Assembly: GCA_022828595.1 (NCBI GenBank)
Contig: JAKGHH010000002.1
Coordinates: 66,994,383 to 67,058,382 of the forward strand
DNA from: Nelumbo lutea
Lineage: Eukaryota; Streptophyta; Magnoliopsida; Proteales; Nelumbonaceae
DNA length: 64,000 nt
Direction: 5' to 3'
In this document: positions 10,861-24,219 of the stretch, piece after piece
Numbering within the stretch: position 1 is the stretch's first letter
Layout of the letters: every line of letters begins with the position of its first letter
Made by a program: the position numbers and the translations under genes
Notes under the pieces: model-generated
What the model was told of the DNA's origin: nothing
Databases searched by the model: none
What the model saw: only the letters and a program-made list of their open reading frames with translations

Positions 10861-13800
10861 CCGCCCTCATTAGGGACCTTTAATGCTTCGATTTCCATGC
10901 TCTTTAGCTTGTCAAAGGCAAACAAGGAAATGTATAAGCTTATGGAACTGGAATTGAGATCTTCTTCAAACAAAAGAAAAACTCTTCCAAGACAATCTAT
11001 ACCTACACAATGATCAAACATGTCCGATCAATGTGTAGGAAACATGTTTGAGATGTGCAAGCATAAATCATGTTGCAACATATTGGAAAGGTCCTTTATG
11101 AGGAGGAGAATGAGAGAGAGATTTTTTCTTAAGGTGTGCGAACATTAACACCGTCCTTTCACAAAGGAAGAAAAATGAATGAGAGAGATACAAGATAGAG
11201 ATGGTATTTGGTTTGAGAAGTGGAGAAGAATACAAACAAATGCAATAGAAAGTGTTGGCTGCTTCTTTTTCTTCTTCTCCCTTTTCTATTTTTTCTTTGA
11301 TTAAACATATTTTTGCTCTCTCGGGACCCACCTGTTCTGCATTTCAGAAATGCAGAATTGGAGGTGGGTTTTCAAGCTCACCAAACCGCTTGGGTTATGA
11401 AACCCAGTTCTGGGTCAAAATCGATTCGTATGTTTTTATTCTTTTTTTGCATTTTTCATATTTTATGTAATATATACTAGGTTAAAAGAGTCATATTATT
11501 TTTTATTAATAATTCATTATTAATTAATTATCAAATGAAAAAAAATATTTATGTTTTTAAGTGGGACTTACTTATAATTTTTTAGATTTTTTTGGTTTCA
11601 GCATTGCCACATCAGCATACATTATTGTTTTATTTGGTCTTTAACGAACTGATCCCAACCCATTTGATTCACCCACCTTGGGACCCACCCATTCTATTGG
11701 TGGGTCAATATGGGTCGAGTAACCCATTGGGGTAACTGGAAAAGGGTCAAGGAGGGTTGGGTCGAGGGTACACATTAGGGTCAGGATGGATTGGGTCAAA
11801 GTTAAACTCTATCTATACTCACCAAATCTCAAAAAATAATTGTAATTATTAATGTGACTTGAACTTAGGCCTCCTCGCACATCCACATCCCATTACAAAT
11901 CCAAACCACCATGCCACATTTCATTTTATAATTAAAAATAAAATAAAATAAATTTTATTAACTTTTGTGTTCAAATGCAATTTTACAAGATAACACTTTT
12001 ACAAAAATAATTTTATGAAAAGTACTTTATTAAAGCAGTTTCACAAAAGTACTTTTACACAAACACTTTTGTATAATTACTTTTACGAAAGCACTTTTAC
12101 AAAAGCAATTTACGAAGTAAAGTGAGATCACTGGTGGGATGTGGGATGTTTCTGGGTTAGGGCTTGACAGAGAAGAAGAGAAAGAAGGAGTTCGAATGAA
12201 TTTAATGTATTTTGTGTCCTTTTGTATCTGGTACCGGATTCCAGTTGCTAACGATAAAAAACCCGTTAACTAAGACCAAAATTCAAAATGCTACATGGTA
12301 ACTTCTTATTGGTGGGTTCACGCGTTCATGAATGCAAAAATGCGGACTCACTACCAAGGGACTCTCAAGCACAAATAGAACCGTTTTGGGGCTCATGACC
12401 CCACATCCCTACCCATAGGATATTATAGCTGCACATTGGAAATATCTCCCTTGTAACTAATGTTGAGATGTTATCAATAGAGAGCGGTGGTGTTTGTGAG
12501 TTGCAGATATGGAGTGACCGTTGAACCCCACCCTCAATTGAAAAGAGTAGAAAACTAGAATGTTTTTTATTCCTTTGAGTTTGAGAAAGAATGAAAAAAT
12601 GTAGTCAATAAAGAAAGAATAGTACTGCAAAAAACTCCAGGTAAAATGAAAAAATTTTTAGCTCGATTCCTAAACCATAGATTCGTAAATTGAATGAATG
12701 ATGAGAACCCACCATTTAACAAATGTCTAAAATATTCCAACCTCCTATAGTGCATGTTTTAGATAAGGCCCACCAAAATTTATGAGACGAGTGAGCAGCT
12801 AAGGCTGTAGGGGTCTTTTACTTGTACTTTTACTATATATGTTTTTAGGTTGGACGGTTCTTTCAAAGATGTAAAAACAAATATTTTGAACATGTAAACT
12901 CTTATCCTATCAATTATCATTCCATTCATTCTAGTTCACTTACATTCTATTGTATTGTATGGATGTTTTCAATTTTCTTTTCACATCGTGTAGAAAGCAT
13001 GAATGCGCAGTGGTTGAACCGGATACGGATACCCTTCTTTTCACAGTCTTATGGTATGTTAACATTCGCTCGTCCCATCTAAGAAGAATGCACTCCCTGT
13101 TCATAGTGCGATAGTTTCTATCATTTTCATTAATTAAGTCTTTTTTTTTTTTAATCTGATGCATATGTAATTAGCTATGCATCCAAATCCTTCTTCTGTA
13201 GCATACTCTAATGGCAAATTGGAAACAGGCCAACAGCACGTCGGAGTCTGGAAAGGATAGACGATTAATGGCCATTTGGATCTTAGCTAGAAATGAGTTA
13301 GGTAAGGGATTCCGATGTTCACTCCAAACCCGACCATCGACCGATGATATTTTGCCATCCTCTTCAATTAATATATGTTAAGTAGTAGGTTGCTGGTTGC
13401 CCATCAGTAGCCCGGCTCTGGTACAATAACACGAGTCAAATAAAAGCCCCACCGATAAATAGTAACCGAAGCAAGTGAGGATGTAACAGTAAAAATTTAT
13501 AAAAAAAAAAAAAAAAAAATTGTCTTCACTCTTTAAAGTCATTGCCTAATGGCCTCATGGAATGTTTATTTCTTTTTTTAGTACACTATATTCTTTTATT
13601 AATTAATGCCCCAAAGTCTAAATATGTAGTAAAGCATGCATTGGTTCCATCCATATTTAATTCTTGATTGGATTGGGGCCACCTTATTCACTCATCTGTC
13701 ATCTTTCATCCGAGTAAATATATAATACATCCTGTCTTTTCTCTGTTTGACAGAAAACAAATTAAAACTTTAAAACAAAGCCTTCTTTGTTTTATATATA

Positions 13801-15670
13801 CATGAATAGGCACTACTGTTGTTCTTGGGACCAATAAAACCCTCCGATACATATGGTGCTTAATTAGTTTAAAACCAAAGACTCGTTCCACTCTTCTTTC
13901 GCTGAAAGGTATCTTCTACCCTCTTATCATCTCTCTTTAATAGTTATTGGATTGATCCATCATCAACTTGGCCATATAAGATTGGTTTAGAGAAATAGAA
14001 ACCTACCCTTTATGAGGTGGTGGGTGTAGTAGAGACAATTGGATTTTGAGTTTTAGGTAGATATTTACTAGGTCAAACATATTATACTAGGTGTCGGGTT
14101 GTATTTTGAGTTTGGGTGTAACCTCCTTTTCACCTGATGCCCTATATTGCCAAGGTTTTAAAAGGTTTAAGGCAGAGGCGAGGCGGTTGGGTGTCATAGG
14201 GGCAAGGTGTAAGTGTTAAGGCTTTTTTAGGTGTAAGTTTCAAGAAAAAATATATATATAATCCATAAATAATAAAGATATAAGAAACATAAAATTAAGA
14301 TTTTATATAGCTTATTTGATATATTAGTTATGGGTTTGAATGCTATCAATATAGATTTTATTTCCCCTAAAGTCTAAATATTATAGCAACAATACTTATA
14401 AACTTAGTTCAGGGATATCAACCAACAGTTTCTAACATTAAGGCATTCCTTTTTCGTTTTTTCATCTATATGCATCAATAAAAAGTGATAACCTATGTGA
14501 TTCATGTGCTTTAGAGGAAACAGATTGTCACGTATGAGGTAAACGGCGAGTGGGTAAGAACAAAGCACAAACAATTAAGTTTGTTCATGGGATAGGCTCT
14601 GAACTTGGCTTTGCATTGCTTTTGAGTCGTGCTTCAGGTCAAGCCCATTTAAATTTTGACAAAAGCTAAACATGAGCCCGGTCCATGAATAGGCCTTTGA
14701 GCAATGCAAAACAAATTATTTTTCATACATATTTCTATGTATTTATTTGCTATTTTTATATTTATTTATTTGTCCAATATGCCAATGCAAAACAAAGCAT
14801 TCTCTTTTTTCTTTCTTTAAATTTTTGTTTTACTCATATACAAACCTTCATACTCAACATAAGCTTGTCAAATACTTGAAGTTCAAACCTTGATCATTAA
14901 GAGGCCAAAGGCCCAAAAGTGTAAACCTCAAACAACTTAAGGCCTAAGCTGTGCTAGTGGGGTCTAAGGCTAACAAAACCAGGCCTTTTTTCAGCCTTAC
15001 CTCAACAGTCTTTTAAAACAATGATGAATGCGGCATCTATGCGTTATTTTGTTTTCTAGTTAGTCATTTGCCCATTATCTTTTTTTCAAAAGTGTTTCCA
15101 GGTAAATGTTCTTTTGACCATTTTTACAAGGGGCAATTTTATCTCCTAATATTTTGGTAACTTTCCCGAGGTGGGAAAATTACTCAAACTCATGGTTTTC
15201 AAAGCCCGACCAGATTGGACAGTTAGATTGGAAAACTGGTAACTAATCAGGTGACCAGTTCCGTTTTACCCTAGAACTGTTATTTTGTCAAAAACTGTTA
15301 ATTTATTCAACAAACCGCTGACCCGAGCATTTAAACCGTTCAACGGTTTTGATCATTTTTTTATTTTTGTCAGAACAGACTGTCCATTCAATTCAAATGG
15401 TCAAACCATTTGACCCAGAAATCGGACTCCTAACCGATTCATTGTTTGATCCGGTTTTAAAAGCCTTCCCCACACATATAGTGACCTGGGGGTTGATTGG
15501 GTATTGGGTATAATCAAATACCGTGGAACACATAGTTTACCAAAAAGCAAATATAAGATTGTTGGTCAATGAAAACCAATTTCACGTTAACCAACTCCCC
15601 TCTAAACTTAAAAATCTCATTCCCAAATTTCTAGTCTTCTCTAGTTTAAAGCCATGGGTCATTTTCGAAT
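10861..15670. other. Intergenic DNA, no gene seen
   Basis: No gene is supported. There is a strong hairpin at 11326-11366 (CCCACCT...TTCTGCATTT / AAATGCAGAA...AGGTGGG). Degenerate repeats of ACTTTTACAAAAGC lie at about 11990-12120, and an A run at 13498-13519. A possible degraded element at about 14150-15026 has ends reading AAGGTTTTAAAAGG and CTTTTAAAACAATG. A further one at about 15195-15465 has GGTTTTCAAAGCCCGACC / GATCCGGTTTTAAAAGCC ends. Neither of the last two shows a target duplication. Confidence 0.5.
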
Positions 15671-15920
15671 AAGGGCCCATTAGGTTTGTAGTTAGAATTG
15701 GAAATGAAACCATAATGGTTCATTCTCATAATTTGTTTGGTTCGGACAAAAATGGGAATGAAAATGAGAGTGATTTCATTCCTAAAGGAGGGAAAATGAA
15801 TGACGATTCTAACAAACTGAGAATGGGATTCTGATCCCGCTTAACTAAACAATTAGAATCGGAATAGCTCATTCCAATTCGGATTCCAGACCCCTATTCC
15901 CACGAACTAAATAAGGCCTA
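15671..15920. mobile_element. MITE-like family, copy B
   Basis: Starts AAGGGCCCATTAGGTTTG and ends CGAACTAAATAAGGCC, which are roughly inverted. The core alternates AATGGGAATGA-like words with their complements. It is homologous to copies A and C and is non-coding. Confidence 0.55.
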
Positions 15921-16764
15921 AAAATTGAAATGAATTCATAATTTGTCAAAACCTCCAATAACCTTCTTCCATTCCTTTTTTTTTTTTTAATTTCAATCAA
16001 CAACCAGAAACAGTTCAATTTAAATTATAAAAAAATGGCTTTACCCTTATTCCTGGGTCAAAATTATAAATAAATGTCTTCAAAGCCCTTTCAAATGTAT
16101 TTCAAATAAGCTCTTCTTATGGGTTTTTTTTGTTGGAATCTTATGGGTAAAAAATTGTTGAACCGAAAACAACTGAAACTTTGGATGGCTAGTAAAAACT
16201 ACAATGCAATTTGAGATATATGGTTGATGTGGATGGCAGGGGTCAAGTGACGAATCATAGGACTCTCCATCTCATGAATACTTAAGATTTGACCATATCG
16301 TCTCTCCCAGATGGCAGGAATAGATGGGGCCATCTAGACAGGAGCTTAATTGACCAATAAATTACCCTTGTCTATCGTTTTCAGTGTCTTTTTTGGAAAA
16401 GTATGGATATACCTAATGCAGATTTCTGAATTCCGCTGCAAATTTATAAACATTCAAAATGTCAAAGACCTCCATTTTATACATCAATGTCCACCCGTGA
16501 ATTGGCATCAATTTCAAGTTGACACCTACCCTAACTGTACTTTGGGGCTTAAGATTCTGACCCTGGGCTGAACCATCATTCTCCCCCTATCTTTTTTTTT
16601 CATTTCTTTGGCAAATAAAAGAATTCAAACTTTTTTTTCGGTGTCTTTGGGTAATCCAATAAATTTAATTACCCTAATACCCAACAAGGTTTTGAACCTG
16701 ACTCTTTGACACCCTAGCTCATACAACACAATGATGTAAAATTTGACATTAACACAATAATGAC

Positions 16765-17139
16765 TAAGGGTGTCAATGGACCGGTTTTGGATTGCACCCT
16801 GTTCAGTCCAAAATCAATTTGGACAGATTGGATGGACCAACAAGATATAATGGACTGGATCAATCCAATCTAAAATATTTATTAGATTGGATTGGACCTG
16901 GCCCGTCCGTAATAAATTTATATTAGATTGGGTTCATTAAGCCCATATCTGATCCATTGATAAAAGATAAGAATATATGTATCAATGTATCGGGTTTGAG
17001 TTGAAACCAATCTAAATCAAAATAAATTTGAATAGAATGGATGGTCCAGACATTGAATTGGACCGGTCCAAAACATTTATGATGGACTCACATTGGACTG
17101 GATCGGATTGGACCAAATCCAGTCCAATTGACAGTCCTA
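16765..17139. mobile_element. hAT-type MITE with perfect 8-bp target duplication
   Basis: The left end is TAAGGGTGTCAATGGACCGG. The right end reads, on the other strand, TAGGACTGTCAATTGGACTGG. Identical 8-bp duplications ATAATGAC flank it (16757-16764 and 17140-17147). The 375-bp body is made of GGATTGGAC/GTCCAATC repeats and does not code. Confidence 0.9.
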
Positions 17140-17147
17140 ATAATGAC

Positions 17148-20100
17148 CTCCTTCTCGTATCATTTTTCCAAATTGTTTGTTTATATTTTATGCATCTCGA
17201 AATATTTTTAAGTAAAATGGAGGAAACATTAAACTTTCTTTTTTTTTAAGGCAATAATAATATTTCATTCAAACTAAAAAATTCGTATGAACACAGAAAA
17301 ATAATCACAGTACCAAACAAAAAAGCTCAAATACAAATCATTAGAAAGAACAAAATATAAATTATAGATAAAAGATAACAAGAAAAAGAAATTGTACAGG
17401 AGACATAAGGTAAAACAGAATCACTAATATAATAGAAAAAAAAAATTGAACGCATCTCCTACCACCGAAAGTGAGGGATAAAGACAATAGCGACGTGCAC
17501 CAAAAGACTGGAGCCACCTGGAATTGTAACAGAGTCCCCATCACATGATTCAGTCCAAAGTCCGATCGGGGGTGCTCCATAGCCAAGTTTACTTGAAAAG
17601 AGAAAATAGAAGGAAAGAATAAACAATAATAACTCTTTAACTGTTCATTATATAAATAGAGAATTGCAATCCCACGTGAAAGGGAGCCGATTGATTGACT
17701 AAAACCCACTCCATATGCAGTGGTTTAAACTAAGATAACCGAATACTGTAAACCAGAAGTCATATGAATTTATTTGCTTTCCATTTTCCATGTTGTTTTT
17801 ATCATCTTTTGAGTCAAAACCAAACCATGGTTCTGATCCGATTTTGGATCTTAAAACCATTTGGCGGGAGTTTGGACATTTCGACCCAAGAACCGGTGGT
17901 CGAAGAGATTCTATTTTCTAGGTTGGTTATTAAAACCATTAGCGAATCGAAACACAAAGGAGTGCAAATGGTGAAATTCACCTCAGGGAACCGTTTAACC
18001 AGTGTAGGTGAAGTTATTGGATAAGTTTTCATTCGGCCCAATTAATTGCTGTAAGGAAATCAAATGCGAGGGTGGGGGAGTATTAAATGCTGGAAAATGA
18101 AATTGACTATCGATGAAAACTAGACAATGCCAGAGCAATCAGGGAATTCATCCTTTATACCTGCTCCAGCATCTACTTTTGTTGGTGACACCTAGCATAC
18201 ACCGTAACTACTGCATGTTTCTCTGGCTTCCCTAAATTTTTTTTCCTCACAATGAAGTAAGGTGAGATTGAAAGATTATTGGTCATGGGTAGTCCAATGC
18301 CAGCCTGCGGGGTCCGGGGAGGGACAGATGTACGCAATCCTCGTATTTTAGTCATTGAGGTTGCAATGGAACAATCCAACTGCATCATCTGCACATCTGC
18401 CATCTGCAGAACAAGTCAGATGATGATAATTAAAATGGCATATGTTACATCTCACAGCTAACATCTTTAATGTTGTTACATTTTGTAAATTGTGATATGA
18501 ATTTTTTTAACCCCAAAAAAAAAATAAAATAAAACTGTGGTATGAATCTATCAAAAATAAATGCATCATGTCATGTGATGTCTTTAATTAATGCATTTGA
18601 TTGAAATATTGATTTAACATATAAATAAATACCAATGAATACATTATAATTGGACTCTAAAAAGAATCCAATTTTAGGTTTATTGCATACTCTTGCTTCC
18701 GAACGAACAATTTCATGATTAACGTTTTTTAAGTGTGCTGAAATATAGATGAATTTTGAAATGGTCAAACATCAGGGAGAGAGGAGGCGGCCATTGCATG
18801 TTTTGCTGCTAAGCTTAGCATCTTATGCCCATGTTGAGATCTTCAGGTTGCAAAGCTACTCCGAGTTTGGTGGATTCAATTCTAGTACCACGAGAAACAA
18901 ATTAATGCGAACCCATTTACCCAACAGCTCTTAGGCCTTGGGTTCGTATTATTGGAGATTGGTTAGAAAAACTTTGGCTCCTTGATTTCTTTTCTTTCTG
19001 AAAACGAAAGAGTTTGGTGGATTCAATACCCACATCACCTCCATTTGAATTTGAGATTGCCTCTGCAATTTCCAATACCACATCCACAAGAAACAAATTA
19101 AACGAGTCGCATCGGGAATATCTCTCTTATTTGTATGTTATCATTTATGAAGAGATGCTTTCAGAATCTGGTACAACGTATTGTGAGGTTGGTGTGAGAA
19201 ACAAATCCAAATTCAATTTGAAAGAACCTATTTACCCAACAGCCCTTTAACAGGCAACAGTTGTTTGATTTGATCTGCTTGGGCCAATGGGCCTTGGGCT
19301 GGGGGTTGCTGTGTTAGGTGACTTCTCCTACAACAATAAACGGTGGCAATCTTGGCTAGTTTTATGATTGAAGATCACGAATGGTCTTTTATTAATCATG
19401 AAACTTCGTGTAATACATCTTATACATATTCATGACATATTTACAGTATATACATAAAAAGTAACATATGATATTCTTAAAATATCAAATGTATTAGGTA
19501 TTTGGGTTTCTTGTTTTATACTTCGTATAATACCTGTTTTTACATCCTATATTATAATAAATCTAAAAATAAATATACACCAAGGAAGCATTTATGAATG
19601 CATTGCTTTTAAATAGGGAACATTTAGGGATGCAAGCTGATGGGTTGGATTCGAATCAGGGTACATTCAATCTGAATTATTTTCTTTAAAAATTAATAAA
19701 TTATTAAAAAATAAAATAATATGATATAAAAAATAAATAACATAATAAATTTATAAAAATATAATATAAAAAATATATTTATAAATAAACAAATAACACA
19801 CACATATATATATATATACATTTATAAATATATAATATATATCGGACGGATCTCCTCAAATCAAATAGGGGTGATACAAATCTGATCCGATTTTTAATTG
19901 GGTCTTATTATCTGATCCAAATATCCAAACATGGATAATCTAAATTTGACCAAATAAGATTAGATCTTGAATTAGATCAGATTATGGTCCAATCCATTTG
20001 CACTTTGGGGCTAATAACACTTAAAGTGCCTGAAGTATCACTTTGGACAGGAGATCTACCATGTACTTTTCGATCCCAACACTCAAGTCGCTCTTAGCAT

Positions 20101-20446
20101 TCCATGAGTAAAGTAGTGAAAAGTTTGCACATAATGTCATGTGCATATTTAAACATTTCAAATTTCGAAAACACCTTTTGCATAATCTTTGAGACCACCT
20201 TGCCATCTCCTTTCATTGAATGTCTAAAACCGTAGCTCTTACCCTTTTTATCTTCTTTCTCACACTTGTGAATAAACTTGATTAATGAAGCTACACAGTG
20301 AATAAACTTGCGTGTACTCACCAGTCCTCAATACTCAAATTCCCGTGTACCTAGCGGATAAGTTAGGCGATAATTCCTTGAGTTGTTATTAAATTAAATA
20401 CATAAACATTAAAGAGATAAAATTAGAAAAATTATAAATAAACTAA
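17148..20446. other. Intergenic DNA, no gene seen
   Basis: Frames in this stretch are short and unlike known proteins. It includes GGACTGG-like traces, an imperfect direct repeat near 18840-19110 (TTTGGTGGATTCAAT and CCACGAGAAACAAATTAA words occur twice) and an AT-rich tract at about 19680-19850. A possible hAT remnant starts TAGGGATGCAAGC near 19625 without a partner end. Confidence 0.5.
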
Positions 20447-21077
20447 GGGCCCGTTTGGTTTGTGATCGAAATTAAAATTGAAATCAGAATCGGAATGGCC
20501 TATCTTGCTTGATTGTTTGGTTCAGACCAAATCGTAATCGGATTTTGATTTACGCTGTTTGATTCATTAAGTGACTGGAATCGGAATCAACCATAATTTT
20601 CAATTTTACTCCTAAAATGCATGAGAATACTAAACAAAATATAGAAATTTTATAAGAAATGCAGAAATTAAATAATTTTGTAGAAAACTGTTTGTTATGC
20701 TGTCGTGTTTCATTTTTATGCAATATACTTGCATGAAAAATTACATATCCGCTGTAACACTACATTACGGTCAACGCCTTTATCTGCGGTAACAACACAG
20801 TTGACAGAAAACAGAAATTACAATAAAAAACATGGAGGAATGCCATGTTTCATTGCAGGTGTGTATGACATTTTGGTAGCATCAAACACGATATGGGAAT
20901 GACACCCCCAGAATGGGAATGGCATTCCTTACGGTGGTTTTAAGAATGGGCATTCCCCCATATGCGAGAATCTCATTTCGCCTAGAATGGGAGTGAGATT
21001 CTCATTCCGTTTAACCAAATATTCAAGATAGGAATAAACCATTCTGATTTTGATTCCAAACTTTTATTCCGTCGAAG
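20447..21077. mobile_element. MITE-like family, copy C
   Basis: Starts GGGCCCGTTTGGTTTGTGAT and ends TTCCAAACTTTTATTCCGTC. It is homologous to copies A and B over both end regions, and longer because of an internal segment of about 300 bases. It is non-coding. Confidence 0.55.
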
Positions 21078-21959
21078 TAGAGAGAGTGTGAGTGGGCAAA
21101 TTGATAAGCTTATCCTAACCATAACGTCAATTAATGGACTTGGACTTAAAAAGTTTTGAAATTTAAAGCTATATAAGATAGCTCTCTGTCACAAGTGAAA
21201 GTTTGTGTCAGTACCCCCTCCTCCCACCCCAAAATATAAGTAGTTCCCTGTGAATTTTCCTTTTAAATATTATACATGCTTTTGTTGGAAGATTTGGAAA
21301 CAAAGGAACTTATGTTATTCCAACAGAACCTCTTTAAATCCTTATAAATGAGCTCAAGAGAGTGAAATATAATAAAGATGCCAGTTTCTCATCCTTGTGG
21401 GTGGCAGATAGAATGAGCATTAATTGCTATCATTGTGTGTTTGCAGCGCTCAGGACTAACAAGAGCTAGATCCTCCTTGGAGGCTGAACTAATCACGATT
21501 TTAGATGGCCTTTTCTTTGCCAAGAATTGGGCCTCTCAAATATTGGTATTGAGGGCGACTCACAAGTTTTCGTAAATGTGCTGTTGGGACTTATAACAAG
21601 GCCCACAGTGGTCATTAAGATAAACTTTACCCAAATGCAGGCATCGAATTTCTACCCTCAAGTATTGCTTGGTTTCATGACAAGCCCAACAACGTGATTT
21701 ACTTTTTGATTATGTTTAATGGAATTTTCTTATGGGCTTATAAAAAGCCCATGCATTTTGAAATTGGATTAAAACAATTGGATATATGTTAGTAAAAAGG
21801 TTTTCTTAGACAAACATAACCAGTAATAGAATTTTCATTTTTTTTTCATTTGTTTTTAATATAATCTATCTATCTATCTATAACGAGTAATATAATCAGC
21901 AAGATGGTTTACGTCCTTGCTTCTCCTTGTTCCATTACCTTAATCCTATAATCCCATTG

Positions 21960-21983
21960 ACTCTCTCTCTCTCTCTCTCTCTA
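21960..21983. repeat. (CT)n microsatellite
   Basis: Perfect CT run directly left of the hAT MITE that starts at 21996. Confidence 0.9.
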
Positions 21984-21995
21984 CTCTCCCCCTTC

Positions 21996-22781
21996 TAAGA
22001 CTGCAACTTGGGCCGAGTTGGCCCGAACCCAACCCGAAAAATTTGAGTTGGGTTGATGTTTGGATTAGGGTTAGGGTTGAAATTTATGAACCCGACTTTA
22101 CTTCAGGTTGGGTTAGGATTGACCCCTTAGCCAACCCGACCCAACCCTAACCCAACTCTATAGTATATGTCATATATAAATATATGTTATAACATACATT
22201 GATTTGTTTAGATGCATGATGTTTATATATCCCCCACCACATAGTATCATGTATTTCTTTTAAGATAATCACTTCACTTAATCCTAATTTGAAAGACTAA
22301 AACCTTAATAACATTTTTTTTTTTTGAAAATTTTATTCTTCATCTCCTCTATGTTGTTTGCCCCCCAAGAAAAATCTATCGTAAGCCATAACTCATAATA
22401 AACTATAGTTATTTCTAACACTTGTTTTTTTCTGAATTGTGTACCAAAAAAACAAAAAAAAAAAAAACGTCAACAAACAAATAATAATGAAACATAGGAT
22501 TAATATATGTAGTGAAAGTTGAGTTAAGATCTAAAATAGAGAAATTTATGAGGCTTTAAGGGATGGGAAGAAGGTTGGGTTGGGCCCAACCCAACCCGAA
22601 ATTGACTTTGGATTGGGTTGGGTTGGGTTAGGGTTGAAGTAATTTAGTTAGGGTTAAGGTTAGGGTCGGGTTGGTCAGGTTGAAGGTCAGGTTGGGTTAG
22701 GGTTAGGGTTGGGGTTTAGAACTTTGGGTTGGGCTAGGGTTGTCCTCAACCCGACCTAACCCGGCCTGACTTGCAGCCTTA
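21996..22781. mobile_element. hAT-type MITE with perfect 8-bp target duplication
   Basis: The left end TAAGACTGCAACTTGGGCC pairs with a right end that reads TAAGGCTGCAAGTCAGGCC on the other strand. Perfect 8-bp duplications CCCCCTTC flank it (21988-21995 and 22782-22789). The subterminal regions are full of GGGTTGGGTTAGGGTT-like words that only resemble telomere repeats. The element is 786 bp and non-coding. Confidence 0.9.
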
Positions 22782-23025
22782 CCCCCTTCCCACCACTCCC
22801 AATTTGCCATTTCAACACCCTCTCTATTTATTCCTCTCCCTTCCCATTGTTTCTCTTTCTCCCCCCACAACTCACGTCCCTCACTTTCTATAACAACCTA
22901 ACTTCTCTCCTTAATTAGCTCAATATATATTTTATCCTCTCCTTCACTTCACGTCTCTTCCCGTCTGTTTTGTTCGTCTTCCACCGTATAGAAGTTCACT
23001 AGGGGTGACTTCCCCCCCCCCCTCC

Positions 23026-24065
23026 ATTCTCTCTCTGTTTCCAAAGAGGTTTGACTCTCGAGATCTCTTGAGGTTTTTTTTTTTCTTTCAGTTCTTTGTT
23101 TGTTTTTCTCCCCTCTTATGTGTTTTTTCCCCTCTCTATTTCTCCCATCTTCTGTGTTTTTTTCCCCTCTCTCTGTTTCTCCCCTCTTCTGTGTTTTTTC
23201 CCCTTCTCTCTGTTTCTCCCTTCTTTTGTGTTTTTTCCTCTCTCTCTCTCTCTCGATCTTTGTTTCTCCCCTCTTCTACATTTTTCCCCTCCCTCTCTAG
23301 AGATCTCTTGAGGGTCACCCTCCTTCCCTCTCTGTTTCTCCCATCATCTTCTATGTTTTTTTCTTTGTTTTCTTTCTTTCTGTGGGCATTTTGATATGAA
23401 GTTCCTACTCTAGTCTTCTTTCTGCAAAAATCGCTAGTGGATTTGCCCCTTGTTTTGCCGTCTCCAGTATTTTGGAAGGCAGTTTCAATTCTCCGGTGTC
23501 CTAGATGATCGGGATAGTGCTCTGACGTCCTAGATGGCAGTTTCAGTTCTCTGGCTTTTTGGATGGCAATCTCAGTTCTCTGGCTTTTCGGATGGCAGTT
23601 ACAGTTTTTCGACGTTGTGGATGGATGTTACAGTTCTCCGGCGTTGTGAATGGACATTATAGTTCTCCAGCATTTTGAGGATGGTAGCTCGCAGTCGACA
23701 GTTCTTCAGTATGTTGGATGGCAGTTATAGATGATGCCGTCTTTTGTGGTTTTTTGGAGTGGGTGGAAATTACAGTTCATGGCTTGTGACTATGTAACCT
23801 CCTCTGTCAATTTTCGTTTTAGTTGGTAACTCCTCTTGTTAGTTTGCTCGCCAGTTATGGTGGTTTAGAAATGTACTTATTCACTTCTATTGTGATGTTA
23901 AGTCACCTTACTTTGGTTATAGAAGTTCTTCTGACTCTCCTAATTCCATATTTTTGTTTTGTTCTTCTTGAGAATGTATCCCTGGTCTTTATTTGGCCCT
24001 AGTTGGCTTCTCTTTGTACCAATCTCTTGAATGAATGAAACATGATTGAAACTTTCAAAAAAAAT
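23026..24065 (+). repeat. Composite CT-rich / 29-bp VNTR retroposon-like locus
   Basis: It has three parts in order. First, 23026-23395 is made of about five CT-rich units of 33-38 bases (TTTCTCCCCTCTTCTGTG...). GAGATCTCTTGAGG occurs twice, near 23059 and 23300. Second, 23474-23725 is a tandem array of about eight 29-base units built on GATGGCAGTTTCAGTTCTC. Third, about 300 bases of unique sequence end in TTGAATGAATGAAACATG, then a short A run at 24057-24064. The A tail suggests retroposition. No target duplication can be fixed because the left border is CT-rich, and the open frames in the CT part are low-complexity artefacts. Confidence 0.5.
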
Positions 24066-24219
24066 TCCTCTCTGTTCTCTCCACTTTCCCATAAAAATAG
24101 GGCCACAATTTATTTAGATTTAGATTTCTAAATCAAACAATATTTATATTTAGAGATGTGATTTCAAGCAAAGAGAGGGGAATAAGGTGAATTCGATGTT
24201 TCCTATATATTCATGGCAT

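Noticed and set aside
22060..22740. TTAGGGTT-like runs as an interstitial telomere
   Set aside because: The words are irregular and lie entirely inside a hAT MITE bounded by TIRs and an 8-bp duplication.
23005..23394. A 129-aa Phe/Ser/Leu-rich frame and overlapping frames on both strands
   Set aside because: Pure low-complexity translation of CT-rich tandem units; all frames are open, and no start context or motif is present.
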